A stretch of DNA of 49,698 nt from the NCBI RefSeq assembly GCF_002837275.1, contig NZ_NXIF01000012.1, positions 1 through 49,698 on the forward strand, in the 5' to 3' direction. The notes beneath the pieces were generated by a model. The model did no database searches and was not told the DNA's origin. It saw only the letters and a list, made by a program, of their open reading frames with translations. Below are positions 38,362 through 47,356 of this stretch, piece by piece. Source of the DNA: Malaciobacter halophilus. Its GTDB lineage: Bacteria > Campylobacterota > Campylobacteria > Campylobacterales > Arcobacteraceae. The translations under genes and the position numbers were made by a program. Every line of letters begins with the position of its first letter. Within the stretch, counting starts at the first letter, position 1.

Positions 38362-39195
38362 ATGTTAAAAAACTTACTTGATAATAATAAATTTAATAGA
38401 TTAGTAAAAGCAAAAGATGGATATGTGCTTTATAATAAAAATGATGTTTATATTGGAAAATCAATTGAAGAGTATGGAGAGTTTTCTTATCATGAAGCAG
38501 CTTTATTTGAACAAATTTGTAAAGAAGGAGATGTTGTAATTGAAGTAGGAGCAAATATAGGAGCTCATACAATTACATTATCAAAATTAGTAAAACAAAG
38601 TGGTGTTGTTTTAGCTTTTGAACCTCAAAGAGTGGTTTTTCAAACATTATGTGCAAACCTAGCTTTAAATAGTATTACTAATGTACATACTTTTCAAACG
38701 GCACTTTCAAATGAACAAGGTTATGTTGCTATTCCTGATATTGATTATTCAAAACAAGGTAATTTTGGAGGAGTAAGTGTAGATGGATTTAAAAAAGGTT
38801 CACCTGTAAGAAAAGAAAAACTTGATGATTATAAAGATAAAATATCAAGATTAAAGTTTTTAAAAATTGATGTTGAGGGCATGGAGATTGAAGTTTTAAA
38901 GGGTGCAAAAAATATAATAGAAAAATTTAAGCCTATTATTTACGTAGAGAATGATAGACAAAAGCACTCAAAAGAGTTAATTGAGTTAATAAAATCATAT
39001 GATTATAGACTTTATTGGCATTTACCAACTTTATATAATAAACAAAATTTTGCCAATAATGAAAAAAATATTTTTAATAATATAGTATCTGTAAATATGG
39101 TTTGTATTCATAAAAGTTTTAATATAAATGTTGAAAAAATGATTGAGGTTAAAGATTCTAATTTTCATCCATTAAAAAGGGGAAAAAGTGAGTAA
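38362..39195 (+). CDS. FkbM-family SAM-dependent methyltransferase
   Basis: The 277-residue protein has a Rossmann methyltransferase core: SAM motif I VVIEVGANIGAHTITL (about 57-72), the following acidic LAFEPQ, and the FkbM signature FLKIDVEGMEIEVLKGA (about 166-182). FkbM enzymes O-methylate sugars or small hydroxylated substrates. The start ATG follows GGGA about eight bases upstream, only 39 bp after the adhesin stop. The last 8 bases overlap the GTG start of a TPR-glycosyltransferase, so the two are translationally coupled. The simplest reading is that it methylates the glycan placed on the adhesin. A role in lipopolysaccharide or capsule is possible, but no such genes are nearby. Confidence 0.85.
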   Translation: MLKNLLDNNKFNRLVKAKDGYVLYNKNDVYIGKSIEEYGEFSYHEAALFEQICKEGDVVIEVGANIGAHTITLSKLVKQSGVVLAFEPQRVVFQTLCANLALNSITNVHTFQTALSNEQGYVAIPDIDYSKQGNFGGVSVDGFKKGSPVRKEKLDDYKDKISRLKFLKIDVEGMEIEVLKGAKNIIEKFKPIIYVENDRQKHSKELIELIKSYDYRLYWHLPTLYNKQNFANNEKNIFNNIVSVNMVCIHKSFNINVEKMIEVKDSNFHPLKRGKSE

Positions 39196-40975
39196 AATAA
39201 TTGAGAGTTTAAATAAACAGGCATTAGAAGCATATAATAAAAAAGATTTAAAAACAGCACAAGAAAAGTATGAAGAACTAATAAAAAAACAACCAAATGT
39301 TTCGGAAAACTATTGCAATTTAGGTGTTGTTTTAAAGGCTTTAAAAAAATATCAAGAAGCTTATGATGTTTATATAAAAGCTTTAAAACTTAATAATAAA
39401 AATCAATTGGTTTTAAATAATCTCGGAAATTTATTTAAAGAGATTAAAGATTATAAAAATGCAATAAGAGCTTTTAGTGATGCTATTAGATTAAATCCAA
39501 AAGATTTTAATGCTTATAATAATTTAGGTATAGTTTATGAAGCAATAAATGATTATGATAAAGCAATTGCAGCTTATAAACAAGCAGTTAGAATTAAACC
39601 AAATTATTCAAAAGCTGTTAATAATATAGGGGTTGTTTTATATAAGCAAAAAAAGTATAAAGAAGCAATTGAGATTTTTAAAATAGCTCTTAAAGTAGAC
39701 CCTGAATATAATGAACTTTATAGTAATATTGGAGCTTGTTATAATAAGCTAAAGCAGTATGAATATGCAATAGAAAATTTAGATAAAGCAATAGAACTAA
39801 ACCCTAATAATGCAGGAGCATATACAAATTTAGGAAATGTATATAATAAAATGCACGATTATAAAAAAGCTGCATCTTTGCATGAAAAATCTATAAAACT
39901 AGAACCAAATGGAGTAAATGCACATAGTAATCTAGGAACCTCTTATAAAAACTTAGGATATACAAATAAAGCAATACAAAGTTATAAAAAAGCAATACAA
40001 CTAGACCCAAATTTTGAAAATGCACACTTTGATTTAGCTACAATCTATCTTGCAAAAAATGACTTTAAAAATGGTTGGAGTGAGTATGAATGGAGATTTA
40101 AAAAAGAGGAGATGTTGTCTCATATTGTAAATAATAAAGATATATTTTCAAAACCTATGTTAAAAAAAGAGAATAATATAGAAGGAAAAACTTTACTTTT
40201 ACACTCAGAGCAAGGGTTTGGTGATTCTATACAGTTTATTAGATTTTTGCCTTTAATAAAAGAAAAATTCAAGTGTAAAATAGCTGTAAAATGTAGAGAT
40301 GAGTTAAAAGAGCTTTTTAAAACAATAGAAGAGATTGATGTTTTAGTAAATAGAAAAGAGCCTACTCCTTCTTTTGATTATCATCTTCCAATTATGAGTA
40401 TGCCTTTTGTTTTACAAATGAAATCATTAGATGATTTACCAAAGCAGATGCCTTATTTAAAAGCTTTAGATGATGAATCTTTAAAAATAAAAAAAGATGA
40501 AAAGAAGATTGATATAGGAGTTTGTTGGTCGGCTTCAATAACAGGAGAGAGTTATGATGGTAAAGTCTTTGATTTAAAATATTTAGAACCTTTGATAAAT
40601 CATCCTAAAATCAATGTTTACTCTTTACAAGTTGGAGAAGAGAATAAACAAATAAAGCAGTATGGTTTTGAAGATAAAATCATAGACTTAACAGATAAAT
40701 TAACAGATTTTTCTAAAACTGCAAGTTTAGTAAAACAACTTGATTTAGTAATCTCTTCAGATACTTCAGTTGCTCATCTTTGTGGAGCTATTAATGCACC
40801 TGTTTGGATTCCTTTACAAAAATTTCCTGATTGGAGATGGACAAATAAATCAGAATCTACAAGATGGTATCCAAGTGCAAAACTTTTTAGACAAAAAAGT
40901 GCTAGAGTTTGGGATAGCGTGTTTCAGTCTATTTACGCTAAACTTTCTAAACAATATAAGATAAAAATTAAATAA
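39188..40975 (+). CDS. TPR-glycosyltransferase fusion protein, downstream copy
   Basis: The GTG start overlaps the FkbM gene by 8 bp, with AAGGGG just upstream as ribosome site. Residues about 5-292 are eight or so canonical tetratricopeptide repeats (AYNNLGIVYEAINDYDKAIA, AYTNLGNVYNKMHDYKKAAS). Residues about 325-590 are a GT-B glycosyltransferase domain with SEQGFGDSIQFIRFLPL, GVCWSAS, VYSLQVG, SSDTSVAHLCGAI, PVWIPL and FPDWRWT. It is a paralogue of the protein at 4088, longer by about two repeats and closer to the family consensus (DTSVAHL against DSSLAHL). It likely acts in the cytoplasm on the adhesin before export. The donor sugar and linkage are not visible in the sequence. Confidence 0.85.
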   Translation: MSKIIESLNKQALEAYNKKDLKTAQEKYEELIKKQPNVSENYCNLGVVLKALKKYQEAYDVYIKALKLNNKNQLVLNNLGNLFKEIKDYKNAIRAFSDAIRLNPKDFNAYNNLGIVYEAINDYDKAIAAYKQAVRIKPNYSKAVNNIGVVLYKQKKYKEAIEIFKIALKVDPEYNELYSNIGACYNKLKQYEYAIENLDKAIELNPNNAGAYTNLGNVYNKMHDYKKAASLHEKSIKLEPNGVNAHSNLGTSYKNLGYTNKAIQSYKKAIQLDPNFENAHFDLATIYLAKNDFKNGWSEYEWRFKKEEMLSHIVNNKDIFSKPMLKKENNIEGKTLLLHSEQGFGDSIQFIRFLPLIKEKFKCKIAVKCRDELKELFKTIEEIDVLVNRKEPTPSFDYHLPIMSMPFVLQMKSLDDLPKQMPYLKALDDESLKIKKDEKKIDIGVCWSASITGESYDGKVFDLKYLEPLINHPKINVYSLQVGEENKQIKQYGFEDKIIDLTDKLTDFSKTASLVKQLDLVISSDTSVAHLCGAINAPVWIPLQKFPDWRWTNKSESTRWYPSAKLFRQKSARVWDSVFQSIYAKLSKQYKIKIK

Positions 40976-40983
40976 GGTTTTAA

Positions 40984-43101
40984 TTGGAAAATACAAAAAA
41001 GAATTTAGAAACTAATAGTGAAATTAATGCTAAAGAGTATCCTTTACTATTCTCATTTAAATATATACTGGATTTTTATTTTGGAGATATATCTTTAGAA
41101 ACTATATTAACTCTTAGTGCAAATAATCAAGATGGTTTTACTCAAGAAGTAGCAATGGATGTTGCTCATGAAATTGGATTATATGCAGTTAGTAAAGAAA
41201 TTAGTGCTTTAGATATTGCGAAACATTTTCTTCCTTGTATTATTTTTGATAAAGATGATAAACCTTATGTTCTTACAAATAAAGCAAAAGAAGCTACTTT
41301 GTTAGATGTAAGTACAAATAAAACTATAACAATTGATTCTTCAAAACTAAAACAATATAAAAAAGCAATATTGATTTTTAGGGATAAAAACAAAACACAA
41401 CTAATAGGAAATACAAAAACAGGTAATTGGTTTTGGCAACCTGTAAAGAGCTTTTGGCGTTCGTATATAGAGATTGGAGTATTAACACTTTTTATTAATA
41501 TTTTTGCATTAGCTGTTCCTTTATTTACTATGAGTGTTTATGATAGAGTTGTACCAAATAATGCAATAGAGACTCTTTTTGTTCTTGCAAGTGGAGTTGT
41601 GATAATTTTAATTTTTGATATATATTTTAAAAGTGTTAGAAATCATATAATAGAAAATGTCGGTAAAAAACTAGGAGTATATTTAGAAGAAGAGCTAATG
41701 AAAAGAATGCTAACATTAAAATCACAATATGATAATATGTTAGTAGGTTCAAAAGCAAACTTATTTAAAGAGCTAAATCAAATAAGAGATTTTTTTGCAA
41801 CAAAGTCAGTTTTGCAAGTAATTGACTTACCTTTTTTCTTTATAGCAATTACAGTTATTTTTCTTATATCTCCAGCTGTTGCAGCTGTTCCTTTGACTAT
41901 TGCATTTGTTATACTTATTTTTAATGTAATTATGCAAATTCCAATCTCAAATTTAAGTAAAAAAAATGTTCAAAATACACAAGCTAAGCATAGTTATTTA
42001 GTTGAAACTATTCAAGGAAGTGAGATAATAAAACTTTCAAATGCAACTTCAACAAAGCTTTTTAATTGGAGAAATATTGTTGCAGTTACTGATTCTATTT
42101 CTCAAAAGATACAGTCTTTAAATGTATTCTCAATGAACTTATCACAAACAGTAATTCAGTTTGTAACAATGCTTGTAATTGTAGTAGGTGTTTTTGAAAT
42201 TGCAAACAAAAATCTAACAATTGGAGGTCTTATTGCTGTTACAATTCTTTCAAGCCGTGCAATGGTTCCTGTAATTCAAACTTCAATGATGGTAATTAGA
42301 TTTAAAGAGGTAAAAGAGTCTTTAAATAATATAAATGAGTTTTGGCATTTACCTGTTGAAAATGAAAAAAACCTTGAAGTAGGAGTTGGTAAATTAAAAG
42401 GTGATATTGAATTTAAAGATGTAAGTTTTTATTATAAAGATAGTAAATATGCTTCAATTGATGAGTTTAATTTAAATATAAAAGCAGGGGATAGAGTAGG
42501 AATTATTGGACAAACAGGAGCTGGTAAAAGTACATTTTTAAGAATGCTTACAGGCTTAGAATCTCCTACTAAAGGAAGTATTTATTTAGATGGACATGAA
42601 ATTTCAACTATGCATCCTGTTGAATTAAGACAAAATATTGGAGTTATGCCTCAAGAGCCATTTTTATTTTCTGGAACTTTAAAAGAGAATATTGAATTGT
42701 CAAATCCAATAAGTAAAGAAAAAATGATGCAGTTAATTAAAATTACAGGATTAGAAGAGCTTGTAAAAAAAAGTGGTCAAGGAGATGGTTTACAAGTTGG
42801 AGAAAGGGGTTCAAATTTATCAGTTGGACAAAGACACTTAGTAGCATTAGCAAGAGCGATTTTAAATAATCCTCCTATTTTAGTTTTAGATGAGCCTACA
42901 ACTGGACTTGATGTAGGTTTAGAAAAGAGTTTAGTAAATCATGTAAATAAAATATCTCAAGACAAAACTTTAATTGTAATTACTCATAGATTTGCTGCAT
43001 TAGAAATGGTAGATAGAGTTGTGGTTTTAAATAATGGGAAAATAGTTGCTGATGGGCCAAAAGAGAAGATATTAAATGCATTATCGCAAAAGAAGATATA
43101 A
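40984..43101 (+). CDS. Type I secretion ABC transporter with inactive C39-like domain (LapB/SiiF type)
   Basis: TTG start, with TAAGG six bases upstream and 8 bp after the preceding stop. The 705-residue protein is a half transporter: an N-terminal C39-peptidase-like domain (about 15-140), a transmembrane region of six helices (about 155-440) and a nucleotide-binding domain with Walker A GQTGAGKST (about 509), Q-loop MPQEPF, signature LSVGQR (about 611), Walker B ILVLDEPTTGLD (about 632) and H-loop ITHR. The C39-like domain has no Cys at the catalytic position, so it should bind rather than cleave the unfolded substrate. It works as an inner-membrane dimer with the HlyD-type adaptor and TolC protein to export the giant adhesin. 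Confidence 0.93.
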   Translation: MENTKKNLETNSEINAKEYPLLFSFKYILDFYFGDISLETILTLSANNQDGFTQEVAMDVAHEIGLYAVSKEISALDIAKHFLPCIIFDKDDKPYVLTNKAKEATLLDVSTNKTITIDSSKLKQYKKAILIFRDKNKTQLIGNTKTGNWFWQPVKSFWRSYIEIGVLTLFINIFALAVPLFTMSVYDRVVPNNAIETLFVLASGVVIILIFDIYFKSVRNHIIENVGKKLGVYLEEELMKRMLTLKSQYDNMLVGSKANLFKELNQIRDFFATKSVLQVIDLPFFFIAITVIFLISPAVAAVPLTIAFVILIFNVIMQIPISNLSKKNVQNTQAKHSYLVETIQGSEIIKLSNATSTKLFNWRNIVAVTDSISQKIQSLNVFSMNLSQTVIQFVTMLVIVVGVFEIANKNLTIGGLIAVTILSSRAMVPVIQTSMMVIRFKEVKESLNNINEFWHLPVENEKNLEVGVGKLKGDIEFKDVSFYYKDSKYASIDEFNLNIKAGDRVGIIGQTGAGKSTFLRMLTGLESPTKGSIYLDGHEISTMHPVELRQNIGVMPQEPFLFSGTLKENIELSNPISKEKMMQLIKITGLEELVKKSGQGDGLQVGERGSNLSVGQRHLVALARAILNNPPILVLDEPTTGLDVGLEKSLVNHVNKISQDKTLIVITHRFAALEMVDRVVVLNNGKIVADGPKEKILNALSQKKI

Positions 43102-43104
43102 GTT

Positions 43105-44376
43105 ATGAATAAACTATTTGAAGAGCAAAAATGGAATTACTATGTGTCTGTAATTCCTATAATGATATTTTTTATAATTTTTTTAATTTGGGCTAGTTTT
43201 AGTGAAGTTGATGAAGTTGTTAGAGGTGAAGGAAAAGTTGTACCTTCTGGGCAAACTAAAGTTTTACAAAATTTTGAGGGAGGAATTATCTCTAAAATTT
43301 TATTAAATGAAGGAGATAAAGTAAAAAAGGGTGATGTTATATATAATCTATCAAATGCCTTTTTTAAAGCTGACTTGAAAACAAAAGAGATAGAACTTTT
43401 ATCATTTGAAGCTAGTGCAATTAGACTTAAAGCTTCAATAGCAAATAAAAAAAATCTTTCTTTTCCAAAGCAGATGAAAGATAAAATCCCAGATATTATA
43501 GAGAACGAAAAAAGAATCTTTTTTGAAGATTTAGATAATAGAACAAGAAAAATAGAGATAGAAAAAGATAAAGTATCTCAAAAAGAGTTAAAATTAAAAG
43601 AGGCTCAAATAAAGTTTGAAAACTTAAGTTTAGAGTTAAATCTTGCTCAATCAAATATGAAGATTTTAGAAAATTTATATAAGAAAAAAGTTGTTTCAAG
43701 AAAAGAGTACTTATCTGAACTTTCTAAAAAGCAAAGTATTGTAACAAGATTAGAAGAGACAAGAAATAGATTACCAATTTTAGAAGAAGAGATTCAAGAA
43801 GCTAGAAAAAGAGTAGAAAGTGTAAAATCTGAATTAAGAAGTAAACTTTTAAAACAGTACTCTTCTTTAAAAGTTGAAATAAATAAATTAGTTGAAAAGA
43901 ATAAAGCAAATCAAGATAGAGACCAAAGAAAGTCAGTAGTTTCACCTGTAAATGGTGTAATAAATAAACTCTATTTTCATACAATTGGTGGAATTGTAAA
44001 ACCAGGAGATAAAATGGCTGAAATTACTCCAATTGATGACACTTTAACAATTGAGGCTAAAATAAAAACATCAGATAGAGCATTGATTTGGAGTGGGCAA
44101 GATGTGTCAATAGAAATTACTGCTTATGATTTTTCTAAATATGGATTATTAAAGGGAAAATTAGTTTCAATCTCACCTGATAGTTTTGAAGATAGAAGTG
44201 GAAATATTTTTTATATAGCAAAAATAAAAGCAAATGATTATGAGTTTGCTCCAGATTTGCCAATACTACCTGGTATGGTGGCTAATGTAAATATTTTAAC
44301 TGGAAAAAAGACTATTATTGAGTATATTTTAAAGCCTTTAAAAAATATAAAAAAGAATGCTTTAGTAGAGCAATAA
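43105..44376 (+). CDS. HlyD-family membrane fusion protein of the type I secretion system
   Basis: 423 residues: a short cytoplasmic N-terminus, one membrane helix (about 12-32, VIPIMIFFIIFLIWASF), a lipoyl-like half motif (VRGEGKVVPSG, FEGGIISKILLNEGDKVKKGDVI), a long coiled coil (about 125-260), the second lipoyl half (SPVNGVINKLYFHTIGGIVKPG) and a beta-barrel domain. The terminal LPGMVANVNILTGKK...YILKPL is the hallmark of the HlyD/LapC group. It bridges the ABC transporter and the TolC protein through the periplasm. The gene follows the ABC gene after 3 bp with a poor ribosome site, so translation is probably coupled. Confidence 0.92.
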   Translation: MNKLFEEQKWNYYVSVIPIMIFFIIFLIWASFSEVDEVVRGEGKVVPSGQTKVLQNFEGGIISKILLNEGDKVKKGDVIYNLSNAFFKADLKTKEIELLSFEASAIRLKASIANKKNLSFPKQMKDKIPDIIENEKRIFFEDLDNRTRKIEIEKDKVSQKELKLKEAQIKFENLSLELNLAQSNMKILENLYKKKVVSRKEYLSELSKKQSIVTRLEETRNRLPILEEEIQEARKRVESVKSELRSKLLKQYSSLKVEINKLVEKNKANQDRDQRKSVVSPVNGVINKLYFHTIGGIVKPGDKMAEITPIDDTLTIEAKIKTSDRALIWSGQDVSIEITAYDFSKYGLLKGKLVSISPDSFEDRSGNIFYIAKIKANDYEFAPDLPILPGMVANVNILTGKKTIIEYILKPLKNIKKNALVEQ

Positions 44377-44439
44377 AAAAACAATAGATTTAAAACTTAA
44401 AATAAAATAATAATTATTTAATAATATAGTAAGATGAAT

Positions 44440-44448
44440 TGTTATAAT
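44440..44448 (+). promoter_or_regulatory. Extended -10 promoter inside the secretion cluster
   Basis: TGTTATAAT is a perfect extended -10 element (TGnTATAAT) in the 108-bp gap between the HlyD gene and the sensor gene, 36 bases before the ATG at 44485. The gap is the only sizeable one in the downstream cluster, so the sensor / MotA / MotB / TolC part may be transcribed independently. Confidence 0.5.
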
Positions 44449-44484
44449 ATATTATACTTATTATAAGGGTGGGGAATAAAAAAA

Positions 44485-45438
44485 ATGTTTAGTTTTATAA
44501 AGATGCTTCAAAGTTTTTTAAGGAATTTGAAGAAAAAAAAGGGTTTATGGTTTACAACTCTTTCTGTTATATCAATAATTGGTATATCTTTTTCTATGTA
44601 TATTCTAATGACTATGACTCAAAATGTGTCAAAAGAAGTATATGTAACTATGTCAGAAACATATGAAACAAGTTTAAAAAATAGAATAAATAAAAAAGAA
44701 GAGAATTTTAAAAAAATAGTTGCTTCAATATATGCTAACAATGATTTCCTTACTGCCATGGAGCAAAATAATACAAATGCAGTTAATAGTATAGTTAATA
44801 GTTATAATGACAATTTCTTAAAAGCAGGATTTAATGAAATCTCTATGAAGTTTTACTCTTCTTCAAATCAAATAAATCAATATAGAAATAGTATTAACTC
44901 AGTAATTACAAATAAAAGTAAAGTATTTGGAATAGAGGTTTTAAATGATGGTATTTTTGTTATTTTAGTAGAACCAATTTTAAAAGGTGATGATTTAATT
45001 GGTGTTGTTGAAATAAAAGAGTCTATTCATACTTTAAAAGCAGAGTTTGAAAAAGATAACTCTATTTTTGTTTTCTTACTTGATGAAAAGATGATGGGAA
45101 AACTATCTTTAAAAGCAAAAACTGGTAAATATAGAGATGTGGTAAATGAGTATAAAGTAGAAGAAAAAAAATATGATGGAAATTTTTATGGAAAACTTAT
45201 AGAAAATGGAAAAGAGGGGTTTAAAAAGCTAGAAGACGTAGGTTATTTAGTTGATGATACTTATTATAAAACTTATAGAAAAATCTCAGATATAAATGGA
45301 GCTACAATTGGACTTGCAATCTTAGGAGAACAAGTAGAAGGTAGTGGTGCTTTTGTAAATATCGTAGATAAAATGACCAAGACTGTAACAACTGTTGCCC
45401 TTGGATTAGTAATCTCTATTTTACTATTTATGTTTTAA
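44485..45438 (+). CDS. Membrane-anchored periplasmic sensor protein without output domain (Cache-like)
   Basis: 317 residues. A basic N-terminus is followed by a membrane helix (about 22-44), then a periplasmic region of some 250 residues, then a second helix (about 299-317, TVTTVALGLVISILLFMF) with the stop right at its end. The periplasmic part starts with a long helix (SKEVYVTMSETYETSLKNRI) and has strands such as FGIEVLNDGIFVILVEPILKGDDLIGVVEIKES, split here by reading, typical of Cache-type ligand domains of chemoreceptors and sensor kinases. No HAMP, kinase, GGDEF or methyl-accepting part follows. The ribosome site (AAGGGTGGGG) is strong. It lies 9 bp before a MotA-like gene, so it may pass a signal through the membrane to the channel proteins. 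The family call is by eye. Confidence 0.6.
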   Translation: MFSFIKMLQSFLRNLKKKKGLWFTTLSVISIIGISFSMYILMTMTQNVSKEVYVTMSETYETSLKNRINKKEENFKKIVASIYANNDFLTAMEQNNTNAVNSIVNSYNDNFLKAGFNEISMKFYSSSNQINQYRNSINSVITNKSKVFGIEVLNDGIFVILVEPILKGDDLIGVVEIKESIHTLKAEFEKDNSIFVFLLDEKMMGKLSLKAKTGKYRDVVNEYKVEEKKYDGNFYGKLIENGKEGFKKLEDVGYLVDDTYYKTYRKISDINGATIGLAILGEQVEGSGAFVNIVDKMTKTVTTVALGLVISILLFMF

Positions 45439-45447
45439 AGGCATTGT

Positions 45448-46614
45448 ATGCGAAGAATTAAGATATTAAAAATATTTGTTATATTTATGCTCTTTTTAGT
45501 TTTCTTGGTATATTCGAATTTTTCGATTATATCGACATTTTTTATGGCTACTTTAAACTTTAATATAGCTATTTTAACAATGTTTTTAATTGGTTTATTA
45601 GTTGTTTATCAATCAGCTATTAGGCTTACAATGCTTGCAGGTACTTTTGGTATTTTAGCATATAAAAAAGGTAAAGATTTAGAGTTTTATTTGCAAGGTA
45701 TAACAGAATTAATGCCTGCAACTATTGCTCATATGTTTAATAGAAGAGCTCAAAAAGGAGTTTTATATTTTACAGAAAGTGAAGCAAAAGATGTAACGAC
45801 ATGGCTTTCTGACCAATTTTTTAATCAAAAAAGTTATACAAGTTTTTTTGTTGGTACATCTTTAATGCTTGGACTTTTTGGTACTTTTACAGGTCTTTTG
45901 GTTGCAATTGATGAGATGGGTTCAATTATTTTATCTTTAGGTGGAGATGATATTGATATAGCTGAAATTATGACAGGCTTTTCGGGACCTCTTGGTGGTA
46001 TGGCAATTGGTTTTGCTTCTTCTCTTTTTGGAGTTGCATCTGCGATTATTTTAAATGTTATGCAATATATTCTTACAAGAAATCAAGCTGCATTTTTAGA
46101 AGATGTTGAAGATTGGTTAAAAGGAAAAATAATTGAGTCTCAATCTTCTGATGTATTAGAAGAGATAACAACTGCTTTTTCAAAAGAAGGAAAAGTTTTA
46201 TCTCAACAATCATCTGTGCAAGGACAAGCAACTAGTGGTTTACCTGCTGGGTTTATTGATATTTTTATTGATACTATGGGAGATTTTACACAAAAACTTG
46301 AAAAATCAAATAAATCTTCTCAAGAGTTATATGAAGTAATTACTTCAAATTTGAGTGAAAATACAAAAGCAAGCGAACATGAATCTTTACTTCTTGAAAG
46401 CGTTGATAATTCATTAAAAGAGTTAAATGTAAATCAGTTTTCAAATGCAGGGATGATGGAAGATTCACTTCAAGAGATTTCAAATGTTATATTAGCTGAA
46501 CATAAAACTATTAAGAAAAGTCTAGCATTACAAGAAGAGAATAATAGACTACTTGTACAATTAGTTGATTCATTAAATAAAAAAATAGATAATTTAGAGA
46601 AAAAAGTTAAGTAG
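45448..46614 (+). CDS. MotA/TolQ/ExbB-type proton channel protein (SiiB-like role)
   Basis: 388 residues with four predicted membrane helices: about 8-33, 37-60, 130-153 and 178-208. The last two carry the family signatures SLMLGLFGTFTGLLVAI and GPLGGMAIGFASSLFGVAS, with small and hydroxylated residues lining a proton path. A cytoplasmic region lies between helices 2 and 3, and a long Gln/Ser/Glu-rich coiled-coil tail follows helix 4 (about 230-388), which is unusual for ExbB or TolQ. It is 9 bp after the sensor gene and 6 bp before its MotB-like partner. By analogy with SiiB of Salmonella SPI-4, it would couple proton flow to the type I secretion machine. A flagellar role is unlikely in this context. 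Confidence 0.8.
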   Translation: MRRIKILKIFVIFMLFLVFLVYSNFSIISTFFMATLNFNIAILTMFLIGLLVVYQSAIRLTMLAGTFGILAYKKGKDLEFYLQGITELMPATIAHMFNRRAQKGVLYFTESEAKDVTTWLSDQFFNQKSYTSFFVGTSLMLGLFGTFTGLLVAIDEMGSIILSLGGDDIDIAEIMTGFSGPLGGMAIGFASSLFGVASAIILNVMQYILTRNQAAFLEDVEDWLKGKIIESQSSDVLEEITTAFSKEGKVLSQQSSVQGQATSGLPAGFIDIFIDTMGDFTQKLEKSNKSSQELYEVITSNLSENTKASEHESLLLESVDNSLKELNVNQFSNAGMMEDSLQEISNVILAEHKTIKKSLALQEENNRLLVQLVDSLNKKIDNLEKKVK

Positions 46615-46620
46615 GTTTTT

Positions 46621-47352
46621 ATGGCAAGATGTGAAGATAATTTTAATCCATGGCCTTCATTTGTTGATATCTTTTCATCTGTTATATTAGTAATGTTACT
46701 ATTTTTATTAGTAACTTTGGTAAACTTAGGTTATTATGCTCAGTTTAAATTTAAAGTCTCATATACAGGCTCAATTGCAACAGATGATTTGATATTAAAT
46801 AGTAATCCAAGTCAAGAGCAAGACCCTGTAAGAAATAAGATTTTAAGGTCTAAAAAAGAGGTTCAAGAAGTAGTTGATAATTTGCAAAAAAAGATAGTAG
46901 TTTTACAAGAACAACTTGAACAAACTAAATCAACAGTAAAAAATACAAAGAATTTAGAATCACCAGGAATTGATTATGCTGAACAAATAGATGACCAAAA
47001 AGAGTCTGCTCAAAAAACCTTTGAAACAGATAAATATATGATTGTTACTTTTAAAGGTAATGAGGTTTTTGTTGATGATGCGATTATTAAAAAGATAAAA
47101 ACTTTTACAAAAGATATTAAGACAAAAGTAGGAGAACATAAGATTTATATTACAGCAGTTGACCCTAAAAATCAAGTAAGTGCAACAGTTGCAAAGCAAA
47201 TATCTTTAGGAAGAACAATAAGTACAAGAAATCTTATTAGAAAGTTTGGATACAAAAAAAGAGATGTTAGAGTTGATTTACTATCAAAAGTAGAAATCAA
47301 AGAGAGTATTGACGATAAAAATGGTTATATCGTAATAAGAGTAGAAAAGTAG
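46621..47352 (+). CDS. MotB/ExbD/OmpA-like partner of the proton channel (SiiA-like role)
   Basis: 243 residues: a short N-terminus, one membrane helix (about 15-36) opening with WPSFVDIFSSVILVML, in which Asp16 is the expected proton-binding residue, then a coiled coil (about 75-110, VQEVVDNLQKKIVVLQEQLE) and a periplasmic OmpA/MotB-like domain (about 130-243). In the last, ISLGRTISTRNLIRKFGY replaces the usual 'LS..RA..V...L...G' peptidoglycan-binding helix, so the fold is recognisable but diverged. It forms a stator-like unit with the MotA-like protein, anchored at the cell wall. It sits 4 bp before the TolC gene. Confidence 0.75.
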   Translation: MARCEDNFNPWPSFVDIFSSVILVMLLFLLVTLVNLGYYAQFKFKVSYTGSIATDDLILNSNPSQEQDPVRNKILRSKKEVQEVVDNLQKKIVVLQEQLEQTKSTVKNTKNLESPGIDYAEQIDDQKESAQKTFETDKYMIVTFKGNEVFVDDAIIKKIKTFTKDIKTKVGEHKIYITAVDPKNQVSATVAKQISLGRTISTRNLIRKFGYKKRDVRVDLLSKVEIKESIDDKNGYIVIRVEK

Positions 47353-47356
47353 GTAT

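Noticed and set aside
40770..40964. Plus-strand 64-residue ORF inside the TPR-glycosyltransferase
   Set aside because: It lies out of frame within a conserved catalytic region and has no independent support.
45448..47352. Flagellar motor genes motA/motB
   Set aside because: The MotB-like protein lacks the usual MotB plug and peptidoglycan motif, the MotA-like protein has a long extra tail, and the context is type I secretion.
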